DNA of 64,000 nucleotides from Isoetes taiwanensis (GCA_021234155.1 JAJEKV010000041.1:1738447-1802446); one strand, 5' to 3'. Positions 1 through 11,979 are shown, counted from the stretch's first letter. Program-made: numbers and translations. Notes: generated from the letters alone by a model not told the origin.

Positions 1-12
1 ATAGACAATGTC

Positions 13-1180
13 TTGTGCAAAGTCAACCGAGATGGAATCTTGTTGAGATGTGTAGATGAAGATGAGTCTGCTCTAATTATCAGAGAGATGCATAAAGGTA
101 TCTGTGGAGGACATTTTGCTGGGGATACTACAGCAAAAAAGATTCTCAGGTCTGGATATTATTGGCCTACTGTTTTTAGAGATTGCTATGAGATCATAAA
201 GACTTGCCATCAATGTCAGATTTTTAGCAAAAGAATTTTATCACCAGCTGCCCTGAATCCTATCGTATCTCCAGGACCTTTTCAGATTTGGGGCCTAGAT
301 TATATTGGCCCCATTAAACCTTCTTCTGCAGGTCAGCATCAACATATCATTGTGGCCACAGACTACTTTACCAAGTGGGCAGAGGCCATACCCCTGAGGC
401 AGGCTAATGCCCTCACAACTGCAAGGTTTTTACATGAATATGTTTGTGTTAGGTTTGGTATTCCTCTCCAGTTGCATTCTGATAGGGGTACACCTTTTGT
501 CAATGAAGTCATTGCTAACTTGTTGAGCATTTTGAAGGTCAAGCATACCAAAAGTTCTTCCTATTACCCTCAAGGTAATGGGCAAGCTGAAGCTACTAAC
601 AAAGTGTTGAAAAATATCTTGCAGAAAACAGTTGAGATCAACAAGAGGGATTGGCATGTCAAAATAGTGGATGCACTTTGGGCTTATAGGGTCTCACCAT
701 CAAAGCAGCTACAAATCACACACATTTCAATTTGGTTTATGGCATAGAGGCAGTTTTACCAGTAGAACTCGAGTTGCCTTCTTTGAGGTTAGCTCATAAA
801 TTATGCTTACCTTTTGAACATGCCTTACAGGAAAGATTGGATGCCTTGTTACATCTAGATGAATACAGAATAGAGGCTGAGAACACTAATTTGTTGAAAA
901 AGGCTAGGGATCTGGCTGCATTTAAGGTTGCACATAAAATACAAGGTATTCTCAGGAAGGGAGAGCTTGTCCTCAAGTGGAATAAGTCAAAGGAAGATTC
1001 AGCTGGCAAATTTGATAATATTTGGGAAGGACCCATTTGTAGTGTTAGAATCTGCAGGTACCAACTCTTATTGGCTACAAGAGGTTGCTTCAGGAATGCT
1101 ATTACCAAACCCTATCAACATCCTGCATTTGAAAAGGTATTGGGACCAGCATGCTTGCTTGTCCCTCTTTTTACACTAAA
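13..1180 (+). pseudogene. Ty3/gypsy integrase, 3' part of a decayed pol gene
   Basis: This is the integrase region of a Ty3/gypsy LTR retrotransposon, the enzyme that inserts element cDNA into nuclear DNA. The first frame (13-747) shows an H2C2 zinc-binding motif: HKGICGGH near residue 27 and CHQC near residue 65. The DDE core follows, with first Asp in LDYIGP, second Asp in HSDRGTPF and Glu in GNGQAEATNK. The coding continues in a second frame from about 732 and a third from about 1,040, ending in HLKRYW, the typical end of the integrase C-terminal domain. Two frameshifts therefore break it, and the 5' part lies outside the window. No chromodomain follows. The family is clear; the clade is not. 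Confidence 0.88.
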
Positions 1181-1345
1181 AAGCTTAAAGATCTACAGTA
1201 GGTTTAGAATAATTAGATCAATTTGACTTTTGAGCACATTACTTTAATAAGTTGGTTTTATGTTTGTAGGTTGGGCTGACTAGAGAACAGTATAAGTGAT
1301 CCCAAGAAGAGAATGATTACTAATGGTTACCAAGTGTCATATGCA

Positions 1346-1655
1346 GGAGCATCCTTTTTTCCATCTCTATTCATCTGTCTTAAAGTATTCCTACCATCCA
1401 TTCAGCCTTCTATTCTTTTTTCCACACCTTAACAGCACTCTGCAAAATCATCTTCACCATCATGGCAGAGTTGCAAGGATTTGAGATTAATTAGTTTGTG
1501 TGTTTCCATGACAGGTGCACCCTTTCTCCATTTTTTCATCTGTCATAAGTAGTCCTACCATCCATCTAAACTCCTTATTTTTGTTTTCACTCCCAAAAGA
1601 AGAAAGCACTCTGCAATTCAGCTTCACCACCATAGCAGAGTTGCAATTTTTGAAG
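1346..1655 (+). repeat. diverged direct duplication downstream of integrase
   Basis: Segments at about 1,346-1,478 and 1,515-1,650 share the same word order (GGTGCACC-like start, TCATCTGTC, CCTACCATCCAT, AGCACTCTGCAA, TTCACCA, GCAGAGTTGCAA) with many differences. They are an old direct duplication in the 3' untranslated/LTR-proximal part of the upstream gypsy element. Confidence 0.6.
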
Positions 1656-1740
1656 ATCAAGGAGGAGACATATATTTTCTTGTTTTGGCAAAATCTCAAC
1701 ACTTGCACATTCACTTCATCTCCATTCCATCACCACCCCA

Positions 1741-1925
1741 TATTCACACTCACTCTTGCCTTTTTCACTCACCATATTCCATTCATATCATCCTATCACC
1801 ACATTCACACTCACTCTTGCCTTTTTCACTCACCATATTCCATTCATGTCATCCTATCACCACATTCACACTCATTCCACCAACACTTGCACTTTACACT
1901 CTCACTCTATCATGTTCTCACTTGG
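1741..1925 (+). repeat. 61-bp tandem repeat, pyrimidine-rich
   Basis: A 61-bp unit (TTCACACTCACTCTTGCC... to ...CATCCTATCACCACA) starts at 1,743 and recurs at 1,804 and, partially, at 1,865. The two full copies differ at about one base. Open frames across it are low-complexity Ser/His/Thr-rich and are not genes. Confidence 0.85.
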
Positions 1926-2015
1926 ACACCTTGGTACAAAGTTGAAGACCCCTCTATTTATTCACTTTTGACATTACATGGCTGAGGGGACCAGCCATTT
2001 TCTTGTTTTGGCGAG

Positions 2016-2038
2016 ATGTTGCCCCCAAAGGGCAACAT
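2016..2038. repeat. 9-bp perfect hairpin
   Basis: ATGTTGCCC and GGGCAACAT are perfect inverted repeats around the 5-nt loop CCAAA. The hairpin lies just after a purine-rich stretch (GCTGAGGGGA), so it may sit near the start of the 3' LTR of the element at the left edge. No second LTR copy is visible to confirm that. Confidence 0.5.
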
Positions 2039-3823
2039 ATTAATTGTGGTCTATGCATTCAAGCTATGTTAAGCCATTTTGGAAGACTAGGTCAAAGTTT
2101 GGAAGAACTTGGCATTCAACATTGATGTAGAGGTCAAAGGATGCTTACCTTCTAGGTCAACAAGGGCTCAAGTTAAAAGTTCACAAGAGGTATTTTATTT
2201 GTGGTCAAATGCTTAGTCAAGAATATACTCTAGAAGAATCTGGGTTATGAAGTTTGGAAGACATCTTTTAAAGTTTGGAAGTTAAAAGATTGGAAGACTC
2301 CTGTACACATGGCACCAAATCCTGGTTCTCTCTTTCTTTCCCACCTCTATATTCATGTCTCATTTCCAATTGCCTTTATTTGGCCATTGTGCCCACTTCT
2401 TTACCATACTTGCCAAGTTTGTTTATCTCAAGTATTTCTCTACCCATATTCTCCTTTTCCTTTCATAATACTACCATTAAGATATTTTTCTATCATGATC
2501 CATGCACATCCCCTTGGGTTTCCATTGTTCTATCCTCTCTTACTCCATATTCCTTCACTTTCATGACCATCATTTGTTTTCTTCCTCCTACCCCATGGGA
2601 ACCATTACCTAGGTATTTGTGCCATCTACTATAGCTCCAAATCAGCTCCAAAAATTGAAGGATCACATGGCTACACCCCCATGGTCCAAAGCTTGCTAGA
2701 TTTCCATAATATCTAACACATGTAATTCTTATTGGCAAGATGCTTTAGCATATTCTGTGTTTCGGGGTGTTTTTAAAAAAAGAAAAAAAAAATAGTCAGC
2801 GTCACGTTCTGTTCTTTCTCTGATCTATCTTTATCTAATCGATTCTAGATAGCCAGATCTGTGCTACTAAAACTGCGTCAGATTTCCGGGCAAATTTGTT
2901 GCTCCACTCTTGAAGTATCCGCAGGGCCTTCCCAATGGGATCAAGATTTTGATCTTCGAAGAAATGCTTGGGTTAAAAGGGCCGAAATCCTCAGGCCAAG
3001 TCCGGCGAAATCCCATGGCCATATCCGTAGCTTCTGCATGATTTGTGCTATACCTATCTTCAGAAAATCTACCCAAACCTATTCCGGCCAAGCTTAATCA
3101 AAGGTAGTTTTCAGATTGAAACTTAATCAAAGGTCTGCACTCTAGATCATCGGTCATGCCCAAAAACGTGGCCTGCGGCCTAGCCTGCCTCTGCTGCTAA
3201 AATATATACCCAGTCCAGGACCGATCATAATTCGCCTTTCTTTTGCTCTGCAGTGTGGAATAATCGCCGGAATGAATTGGGTAGGTTAGGCTCATTCGGT
3301 GCGGAAAAGACAGCAGAATAGACAGTTTTAACCATGGCAGCCATGGCTAGATAAAAAGGGAGCTTCGAAAAGCTTGGCTACGGCCCCATTTGCTTTCATC
3401 GAATTTACCATTAATGTAATTCAAGCAAATCCTTAACAATTCTTCTTACTTTTGTAATACCAAGCTTAACCTCCGCCATAGCCATAGCCATAGCCAGCCA
3501 ATCATTCTGTTCATTCTGGAAAAATAATTGTGGTGGATAATCCACTATCGCCCACACGGAGAAATTCCAAGGCCAAACGCCGCCCCACATCTGACTACTG
3601 GGCCACTGCGAACTGTTGAGCGCCATTTTTTTGTTGGCTGTCAACGCCCGTTACAGCCAAGAATCCGACCCATTTTCTCAGACGAAGCAGATCATCCCGG
3701 AAGCCTAAATATCTGCCGATTTCTGTATATCAGAGGCCGATTTGCCAATTCATAGCAAGATTCAACTTTTTCTTCTCTAATCACCTTCTAATCTAGATGT
3801 TTATGCAGCCGAACCTGTTTCTG
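2039..3823. other. noncoding stretch, probably LTR remnant then gene-upstream DNA
   Basis: I see no supported gene. 2,275-2,640 is pyrimidine-rich; 2,773-2,792 is an A-rich run that could mark the end of a retroelement. From 2,800 the composition becomes more balanced. 3,472-3,500 has a short GCCATA triplication. Short frames here look random. Confidence 0.5.
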
Positions 3824-3831
3824 TATAAATA
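3824..3831 (+). promoter_or_regulatory. TATA box upstream of HAD fragment
   Basis: TATAAATA lies about 170 bp before the ATG at 3,998, a normal distance for a plant promoter with a 5' leader of about 140 nt. Confidence 0.5.
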
Positions 3832-3997
3832 GAAGAGGCGACTCCATTCTTAACTCGTTCGACTCAGCCCAGCCTACAGTACTCGCCTTCTTACAGCCAA
3901 AGACATTTCAGAACTAGTGAATTTCTAATCCTTGACAATACAATATCAAGAGTTCTTGTTAGATTTGAGCCCTTAATTTCATCCTTGCTACTTGGAA

Positions 3998-4320
3998 ATG
4001 GTGCATCCAAAGAATTTTGTGTTTGTTGTCGATTTCGACAATACATGTTCAGTTGAAGATACCTCTGACCTTTTAATTAGCTTGGGAAGAAAAGAGGCCT
4101 GCTATGAAGATATTATCACAATTCTTTGTCAAAATATTGAGAATTTTCTTGTTGATATTTCTACTAGTTCCAAAGATCCTAGGGGTTTCTTAAAGCAGCT
4201 TGAGGAATTTGAGAAAACAACAATCAACAGGTGATGGAACATTCTCTTCTCAAAGGAATTCCTACACAGTTGCTTCTCATCAATCCAGAATCACTTGGCT
4301 ATTGCAGAAGAAAATGTTGG
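3998..4320 (+). pseudogene. HAD-family phosphatase N-terminal fragment (TH2-like?)
   Basis: From the ATG at 3,998 the frame encodes 78 residues with VVDFDNTCSVEDTSDLL, the DxDxT nucleophile motif I of haloacid-dehalogenase phosphatases. A following LKQLEEFEK...NR stretch resembles, from memory, the HAD domain at the C-terminus of plant TH2 (thiamin-phosphate phosphatase). The frame stops at 4,232, but the +1 frame continues as MEHSLLKGIP, which also fits that family, so a one-base deletion near 4,230 is likely. Motifs II-IV are not found downstream and the sequence soon becomes AT-rich. It is therefore a truncated gene copy with its own TATA box. The HAD assignment is firm; TH2 is a guess. 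A GT at 4,231 could instead be a splice donor. Confidence 0.5.
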
Positions 4321-4339
4321 ACGTTAACTGGGGTCCAAT

Positions 4340-5660
4340 TGCACAGTTTGAATAATAGGCCGCCGCGATAAATTTCTTGTATTTATAATACCCCTAAAGG
4401 ACCATGGCCAAAATTCCTAAAAATCCAAAATACAGGCATATTCGGGCATATACGCACCAAAATACGTGAACTGTATCGCGAGTTTTGGCAAAAAATACAG
4501 TCTCTAACCCTAGAAATCGGGAATCAGCTTAAATCTCGCCGGAATTGGATCCTTAAGCTCTGTAACACGACTATTATTGGATTCCTCCATCTAAGCAACA
4601 CATTAAGCCTAAAAATATGGTCTGTAATCCCGGGAATCTCAAAATCAAACCTATATACAAGAAGAAATGTACACAGACAATTTTCGAAGGCCCAGAAGCG
4701 CTCAAATCTGACATTGATCAATGTTAAGCATGATCTGAAGGATTCTTGAAGTCTCTGAGTACTCCCCGATCAGATCCAAAGAGATTTGATTGATTTTATC
4801 TTCTAAAATTATTTGATGACCTGAGATTGATATTTTCCAGCAATTGAAGTATTCATTACTATTGTGATTGATTTACCTCCATATCAATGAAAATTTGATG
4901 CCAAGTTGAAGAAATTCTTTCTGATATGATCCTTAACAATTTTGTCTTTCAAAAAATCTTACAGAAAATTCCCCTATGTCTTTAATTGCGTTTGATTCAG
5001 TTGCCACCAATCCTCGAGACATCTGAGACCCATATGCTTTGAGAAAACAAAAAAATATCATTTACAACTCGAGTTAGAAAAATTTGCATTCTGTTTTGAC
5101 TGTTCTTGGCTGTATTTTGCCAAATCCGAATGCAAAAATACCTATGAGCATCCAAATGAAGATCTGACCTCATGCCCACACTCCCTGCTACCCTTGTGAT
5201 ATATTGGCTTTGAAAATTTCCAAAAAAGTGGTCAGGAACTCTAGTTCCAATTTTCTGATCACTGTTTTCCAGTTTGACTGCTATTGACCAATTTTTGACC
5301 CCAATTTAAGCTCAAATATCTCTCAGGAGTATGATCTGACTTAGTAAGGGATTTCACCATTGGATTCCTACAACTTTTTTGTGCCAGTCTAAATCGTTTG
5401 ACCCAACAATTCAATCCATTATCGATTGTTGTACCAATTTGAGTCAAGGTTCCATTTTCTAGAAATGGGAAAGGTATGAAACTTTGAGTTTTTCGCTTTT
5501 TTGTTGGATTTATCTTGCATAGACTGATCACCTTAAGTGATCTGGAGGTCCCAACCCCAACTTGGGTCCCTACTCAAGTTGGCTTATTGTGGTTGACCTT
5601 TGAAGCCAGGTTCTGTGTAGACAGATCTCCGGCCTGGTAGGTCGAGGACCAAGTTAACTG
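4340..5660. other. AT-rich stretch without recognisable gene
   Basis: No coding, RNA or transposon-terminal signal is recognisable. The longest frames are under 95 codons and resemble no family. Confidence 0.5.
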
Positions 5661-5661
5661 G

Positions 5662-6720
5662 TCTAGGAGCATGATGCTCAGCCTTGGGAGGAGTCTAATC
5701 CCCAAGAGGTATTAGCAAGACTAATACTGGCAGTATACACTGTGCCTTGAATAGGCAAGAGTCCAAGAGGACGTGGCATCAGTTGGTAGCCTGATGGATA
5801 GGCCGTATGGGTTGGGAGTCATGACCCCAAACATACGCTGACCTTTGTACGTTGTCTTTCGACCAAAAGATGATGGGATAAAGGTAGAAAGGAAAGGTGA
5901 TGGGTGGCGAGTCCAGTCATTTTCCTTTGCCCTTTGCAGTTTGCTTAAGTTCGTGGAACTTAGAGACAGATTTCTTGTGTGATTCCTGGCATTGAGAAGC
6001 ACAACTGAGGACAGTTGTCTTTTACCCCGGTGGGTTGTTACGATTCTGAGTTAGAATCTGGTTAAGTAACAGTCACCGAGATCTGTATAGACAGATTAGA
6101 GCATGAAGCTCAGCCTTGGGAGAAGCCTAGCGCCCCAAGAGGTATTAGTCAGGCTAATACTAAGTAGTGTACACCACTGTGCCTTGGATAGGCAGAACGT
6201 CCATATGGACATGGCATCAGAGGAGGGTCATGACCCCAAACATACGTTGGTCCTTACAAGTTGCCTTCGGCCAAAGAGGAGGGTCATGACCCCAAACATA
6301 CGTTGGTCCTTACAAGTTGCCTTCGGCCAAAAGGCAGCCAATTAAGGCCAGAGGGCAAAAGGCTAAAGGGGAGTACAGCATATAAATAGAGAAGAGGACA
6401 TATAAATAGGGAAGAGGACGTTAGAGGAGGGTCATGACCCCAAACATACGTTGGTCCTTACAAGTTGCCTTCGGCCAAAAGGCAGCCAATTAAGGCCAGA
6501 GGGAAAAAGGCTAAAGGGGAGTACAGCATATAAATAGAGAAGAGGACATATAAATAGGGAAGAGGACGTTGAAGGAGGGGGCGTGAGTTTTGGCCATGGG
6601 CTTTTCTTTGTCTCTCTACGCCCGGGACATATAAATAGGGAAGAGGACGTTGAAGGAGGGGACGTGAGTTTTGGCCATGGGCTTTTGCTGTCTCTCTCTG
6701 CTCGGGGGTGAATCTGAGGA
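5662..6720 (+). repeat. LTR-like block with nested duplications
   Basis: A segment at 5,662-5,890 (GAGCATGATGCTCAGCC, CCAAGAGGTATTAG, GTCATGACCCCAAACATACG) recurs at 6,096-6,350 in diverged form. Inside the second copy, a 56-bp unit starting GAGGAGGGTCATGACC is at 6,220, repeated directly at 6,276, and again at 6,424. A larger unit of about 148 bp carrying this word plus TATA boxes is then repeated. The block ends with two copies of a GACGTGAGTTTTGGCCATGG-type word (about 6,582 and 6,662). It looks like the U3/promoter part of an LTR that has been internally amplified. No primer-binding site was found beside it. Confidence 0.6.
6381..6637 (+). promoter_or_regulatory. cluster of five TATA boxes
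   Basis: TATAAATA occurs at 6,381, 6,401, 6,529, 6,549 and 6,630, each followed by GRGAAGAGGAC. The boxes were multiplied by a 20-bp duplication inside the larger repeats, giving a core promoter repeated five times within 260 bp. Confidence 0.7.
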
Positions 6721-8967
6721 TTCTATGGTTGGGTGGAGAGTTCTGCCTTTTCCCTACTGTGTGCTAGGATAAGAACTTAGCTGATTCCTGAGTTGGTTTC
6801 GTAACAATGTTGGAAAATGTGAAGCCATAATGACTGCTTCTGCATTCAGAAATGGTCAAATGTAAAGTGGCAGAATATATAGTCATACCTCAGTCAGGAA
6901 GCAACCATGAAATCAAATCAAAAGACATGACGTAATACATTTGTGTCTTTTAGCCATTTAAAGGAAAGCAATAAAGCACAGAAAGTGAGACGTAATGTGA
7001 GTTATTAGAAGATAACTCTTTAATAAAATGTCAATCTTTCGCTAAGTAAACACTCCTTTTCGTTACAAACATGGAAATGGAAATGGAAATGGAAACGGAA
7101 ACGGAAATAAAGAGTTCCTGGAGGTAATAATGTTCCACATTTATAGATCTAAATAAACTGCATATAGCAAATGTTGATTGCCTAAATCAACCTTGTAGGT
7201 CCATTGCAGCTTGATTAGCTCATTGATGTTAGTTTCCAAAAGCTTATTAAAGAAACAAATTGCATCAGGTTTAACAGAATCTGTTCAGTAACAATAATCA
7301 AATTAAGTGGAATATTTTAAAGGCATAGCCACGTAGAATGTACGGCTTGTTGTTCTTTCATCCATATAATACATCAAATTGCGCAAAGGATAAACTGGCA
7401 AAGCATGTCATCATAGCAATTTTAGCTTTCATGAAGCTAAACAAAAAAAGAAGATGTAACATTACCAATAAACTTACCAAAGTAAAGCTCTGAGGTTGTT
7501 GGAAGCACATGAGTGCATCATTGAATAGACGATTTATTAACCAAAGCTTCGTCCCAGCCAGCACATTTTATAGATATTGGCTTGCTCTGCTGTAAAATAT
7601 GGCGTAATCCTCAAATAACTCTTGCCCAGGTACCTAAAATGTTGTCTGAACAATCATATACAATGGACTTTGAAGATGTTGCAGTGTTACTTAAGAAGAT
7701 AATAAGAGTAGTGTGAAGGAAAGCCAACCGAAATGTCAGATTATCTCGGCAAATGATAGCAAAATGTTAATCAGCGCCTAACCAATTCAGTATAGGCAAC
7801 AACATGAATAAAGACGGGCTTGAGCCCATAGATACTTTCACAATATTTTAAGATTCTGTGCTTTTTCCACATAAATGCTGCATATAGCAGAACACATGCA
7901 GTGTAATCATGAAAGTAGAAAAAAGAAACTATACCTGCTTAAATCGTTGTATAATAGACTTTGATCAGAAGCTTCAGCCATGTCACAAAATGCCTGCAGA
8001 TATTGTCAACCCACGTAGAACAGTTAAAGCCACGGCCAAATGCTCCAATTCTCCACAAAATGCTGAAGCTAAGCAAGGTTCAATGCACAAAGATGCTGCT
8101 ATGACCTTGCTCATATTTGTCTACTTTGCTTGGCCAATGGAAATGACTCAATTAAATGTCTATAAGACCATTCAATAGGAAAACAAAAATATTTTCTTCA
8201 TGTAAATCCCATCTTAGACTTAATCATATAAATGGCAACCAGAAAATTGTTTATACCTCTTAAATGTTCCAAGTAGCATTGGAAGTTTGTTTTAAAAAAA
8301 TTGGACGTTTAACTTGCAATCATAACTTGCCATACAGAAATTGATGTCGTCAGTTCTGCATAAAGAATGGCAAAAACAATCAGACTACCTGTGCCCTTGG
8401 CAAGAATTAATATGGTTCCAGACATATAGTGAAAAAATCTTGGCATACAACAATATCGAAATCAGAGAAAGAAGGAATACTTCAGAGAAACACCCTAAAT
8501 GCTCCAAATCTGCTCACCTCCAGCCGAACTTGATGCATTCATCCTTGGGCTGTTCCCTGCGTGTTGGAAAAGGACCAGCTCCTAGTGACGTTTTTTTAGG
8601 TATCAACCTCATGATTCTCAAAGAAAATCATATCTAGAAGAAGGCAGGGGCTGACCCGATACAAAATATGTCCATTCTATGATGAAGAGATAAATCAAAA
8701 GCTCTAGAAGTCCTAAAGGAAAAAGAGAGACACTCGGCATCCATGACGTGAAGAATAAGCGTCCCAGCAATCGTCGGATGCATCCCTCTTGCCACCTGCA
8801 ATCGGATAAGGAAGCATGCCAATCTTTCGATTTTTGGATAAACAGTTTTTTCCCAGCGACTAAAACCCTTAAGACCTTGGGATATCGACCTTAAAAAGAA
8901 AGGTCAAAAAACTTTTGGCCAAACCAGAAAAATCAAATTAAAGATACATACATAATCATAACTTAAC
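6721..8967. other. unassigned region downstream of VTI1
   Basis: No gene is supported. On the minus strand some exon-like pieces occur, for example about 7,500-7,600 ending in a GTAAGT donor and about 8,530-8,620 ending in GTGAGC. They have stops and match no family I know. They may be remnants of a neighbouring minus-strand gene. Confidence 0.4.
7072..7108 (+). repeat. GGAAAY hexamer microsatellite
   Basis: About six tandem copies of ATGGAA/ACGGAA. Confidence 0.85.
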
Positions 8968-9031
8968 AGCTGGATCCTTAGACATCTGTGATCCTTTCCA
9001 GCTGGATCCTTAGACATCTGTGATCCTTTCC
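8968..9031 (+). repeat. 32-bp perfect tandem duplication
   Basis: A 32-bp unit beginning AGCTGGATCCTTAGAC occurs at 8,968-8,999 and again at 9,000-9,031 without change, just beyond the 3' end of VTI1. Confidence 0.9.
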
Positions 9032-9196
9032 ACACATGAAAAACACACAATCAAATTGGTGCAATAGAAGCAGCACTTGTTTTCAACGCATGAGAGCAAG
9101 AGGCCATATCATGCGCATGACCACAAAAAACATTATAGAAAAATTTTCTTTTTACATGTGCTATATATGCAGCACTAAATTAATATTATACCAGAG

Positions 9197-10806
9197 CTAA
9201 TAACTGATATACTTGAAATAACAGATGAGCAATATGGCTGCCACAAGAACGCTTATCATCCCCCCCATAATCCACTTGTTTTTGCTCATCCTTCTTGCCA
9301 TGCTGTTGAGTATTTTTCTACTTTTGCCAATATTGTCATCCGCTCCATAAAGCTGAAATCGGACAACTTGTTCATGTCAAAATGACGAATCATCAGAACT
9401 GATGTTGCAAATAAAGTGAATTAACCATACCGTAGTAGTTGCATGCAGTAATGTTTGGCGTTGTTGATGCAAACCATGCAGCATTGAAACTCCCAACTCC
9501 TCTGTTTCCAGAAGTTTAACCCTGCTTTCCTTGATCCTGTTTCCAGATTCATTTAACCGATCTGTAGCCAGCAATAGTCGCCCTCGCTGATCATCAGATG
9601 TCTACAAGTATATATGAGTGAAAGCCATTATTTTTGCATCAAAAGTCAGAATATCACGTCTTCAAAGACAGTATCTACAACAAGACCTACTTTATTTATT
9701 AGGCCTAATCTTCAGACAAAATCTTTATCCCAAACAATAACATCACATATTTAATGCCACAAAGATATGTGATAACCAATATACAAGAAATAACATCTAC
9801 AGTAATAACATCTGCATAAGGAAGACATCATCTAAGATTTGCATCGTTTTTTTACTCATCTGAGAAATGACTTGATTGGACCAAGAGGAAATGGAATTTT
9901 AAGCTCAAAACTAAGACTACTCTGAACGAGATTATGGATTTCAAGTTCTTCAACTCTGTGAACCAATTCTTTGTTAAACCAGGGCTTGAATCTATAGCAG
10001 ACAATACCTTGTCAGCAATGCAGCCATTAGAAAATGTGCTTGTAAGTACTAGCATCCATTGCTAAGGAATTAGGCTACACACATTGCGACTAATCTTATT
10101 AAAGCTCGCCATAACTCCATCTACTCAGCCATGATAATGATAAGGTACTGCCTTATAATTAGAAGTCTATTGTTAAGAAACATAAGACAAAGCAATCATC
10201 CCATACCTAAATTATGTTAAGAGCATTTCTCCTGTCTTATTATAAGACCCACTCAGACTTTTTGTATGATAATGACCAAAAAATAAAAAAGATAAGCTAA
10301 TGACACGTACAGTTAAGGAATCACCCAGTCCAGCTTCAAGGAGCTCTTCTCTACTAGTAAGTCTATCATTGGATGCTGCACTTTTCTGCACTTGCCGCTT
10401 CAAGTTAGTTAAATCTGATTTGTATTCCCTCAACTTTGCAAGCAAGGCAGCTGTTTGTGATGGAGGAAGACTTCGAGCTTCCAAGTCCATCCGTCGAATC
10501 TGCCAAGACAGCAAACAACATTAGCCTCTAAAAATTTCTTTTCATCTACGACTCTGTTCGTAGGTACTCACTAAAGACTCTGCTTCATCAATACCAGACT
10601 TCAGTTCAGTCACCTTCTGCTTCTTCTGCTCTGGAAAGACAAAGGCCATCTCTGATTAGCTTCTGCTTCGTCTATTATACATAATTGCCTGGTATATATA
10701 ATAAATAGATACCTCCACTGAGAAGACCAACCGATGTGCATTTTCTGGAAAGATTGGCAGAAAGCTCACAGTATTGCCGCTCATAGCCATGAAAAATATC
10801 ACTCAT
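9197..10806 (-). CDS. VTI1: Qb-SNARE of the VTI1 family (VTI11-like), five coding exons
   Basis: VTI1 proteins are Qb-SNAREs that drive fusion of vesicles with the trans-Golgi, prevacuolar compartment and vacuole. Coding exons on the minus strand are 10,713-10,806, 10,572-10,630, 10,311-10,499, 9,431-9,601 and 9,197-9,352. All four introns are GT-AG and the phases agree, giving 222 codons against 221 in Arabidopsis VTI11. The start MSDIFHGYERQYCELSANLS matches the family N-terminus. Residues 1-95 form the Habc-type helical domain (RRMDLEARSLPP, LLAKLREYKSDL). The SNARE helix spans about 125-190 (LETEELGVSMLHGLHQQRQ), with the likely zero-layer Gln in LHQQRQ. Residues 198-217 (WIMGGMISVLVAAILLICYF) are the C-terminal membrane anchor. 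No lesion is seen. It is the only intact host gene found here. Confidence 0.95.
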
Positions 10807-11420
10807 GGTTTTAGCAGCTAATTCTCTCCCCTGAGTTCTTCCCTGGAATTAATAGTCACTGCATGCTTGTAAAATACTTCAACCATGAACGCGTTTGTTT
10901 ACAAAAAATATTTATAAGGATATCTATCAATTGGAAATGAGTAACTAGAACAGAAATTAGATAGCATTCCTTTTCCACGTCGTTGGTTTTAGACACTACA
11001 ACCAGGTCAATTGCAAAATTGTGTTTTTGTGCGATTCTAGACGTTCAAACATCATATATTACGCAGAAAGCTTGCAGTTGCAACAAATCTATCTTAACCC
11101 TATCTCTAAATCTCATTTGAGCTACAATTACTGCTCGTGAAAAGAGTACATTCTTGATTAGAGAGAAACGCGAAAATACTAACTTTGATTTTACAACCAA
11201 AACCCGTTTATCGAAGGCAGCTAGCCCGTTTCACTTAGGGTATAAACAATAATGATGTTAAAACATTATAATGGAGGCTTTCTTTAGCTATAAGATAAAA
11301 CAAAGAAAGGAACTCAGTAATTCACCTTGAATTGCCAAAACCTGAGCGCATCCACTCGTTGAATACCGGATCCACACGGGCTTGGGGCGGAGCAGGGCAG
11401 GGCAGGGCAGGGCAGGGCTT
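10807..11420 (-). promoter_or_regulatory. VTI1 5' leader with probable leader intron
   Basis: Upstream of the VTI1 ATG, an acceptor (ATTCCAG) precedes 10,842 and a donor (CAAG|GTGAAT) sits at 11,327. This suggests a leader intron at 10,843-11,327 and a noncoding first exon beyond it. The first exon would include (GGGCA)n, five units at about 11,393-11,417. No clear TATA box is seen. Confidence 0.55.
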
Positions 11421-11979
11421 GAGCTAGTCCTCTACTTTTCTTTCAATATTCGATCGCCATAGCCTGCGCTCTGAGTTCTGAGCACTTTAGCTATTCTTTC
11501 TCTCTCACGTACCATAGTTTTTTTTCTCCACGTAAACCACCAGGTGTGAATTCCCGGTGCTTATATTGGCCCCGAAAACCGAGCGCCTTATTTTGTTAAC
11601 CACGATCGTGTTTATTTATCATGGAAAAACTACCCTTATGTTTTGATAAATTTATGCAATGCCCCTGGTCTGACATATTTTGCTGTGTAAAATTTCGTTA
11701 TGTCATAAAATACCCTTGTGTTTTCTGTATTTAGTTTTCTCTATTTAGTAATATGGCCCTATATTCATTTTTGGATCTGGCAAGCGGTTTTCTGGACAAG
11801 CAGCCAAATTCGTTTTTGTCACAAGGGCCCCGTTCCATCTCCAGCATTTTTCCAGTAGCATCTCCATCTCCAATTTCGTCACAGTATTTGCAGCAACGAT
11901 ATTCTGGAGCAAGGATTCTTAACATTTTATCATATTTCATTGTGAATTGTTTGATTTGACCAATTGTTATGATGTATAT
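11421..11979. other. intergenic region between VTI1 and LTR remnant
   Basis: Presumed VTI1 promoter side (minus strand), then AT-rich DNA. No feature could be supported. Confidence 0.4.

Noticed and set aside
1515-1985. A 156-codon His/Ser/Thr-rich protein
   Set aside because: It is a translation of pyrimidine-rich 61-bp tandem repeats; all three frames look alike.
3528-3755. Plus-strand 75-codon frame as first exon of the HAD gene
   Set aside because: It lies upstream of the TATA box and shows no recognisable domain.
7358-7600. Minus-strand exon ending in a GTAAGT donor
   Set aside because: Upstream frames hit stops before any acceptor and no family matches; kept only as a remark.
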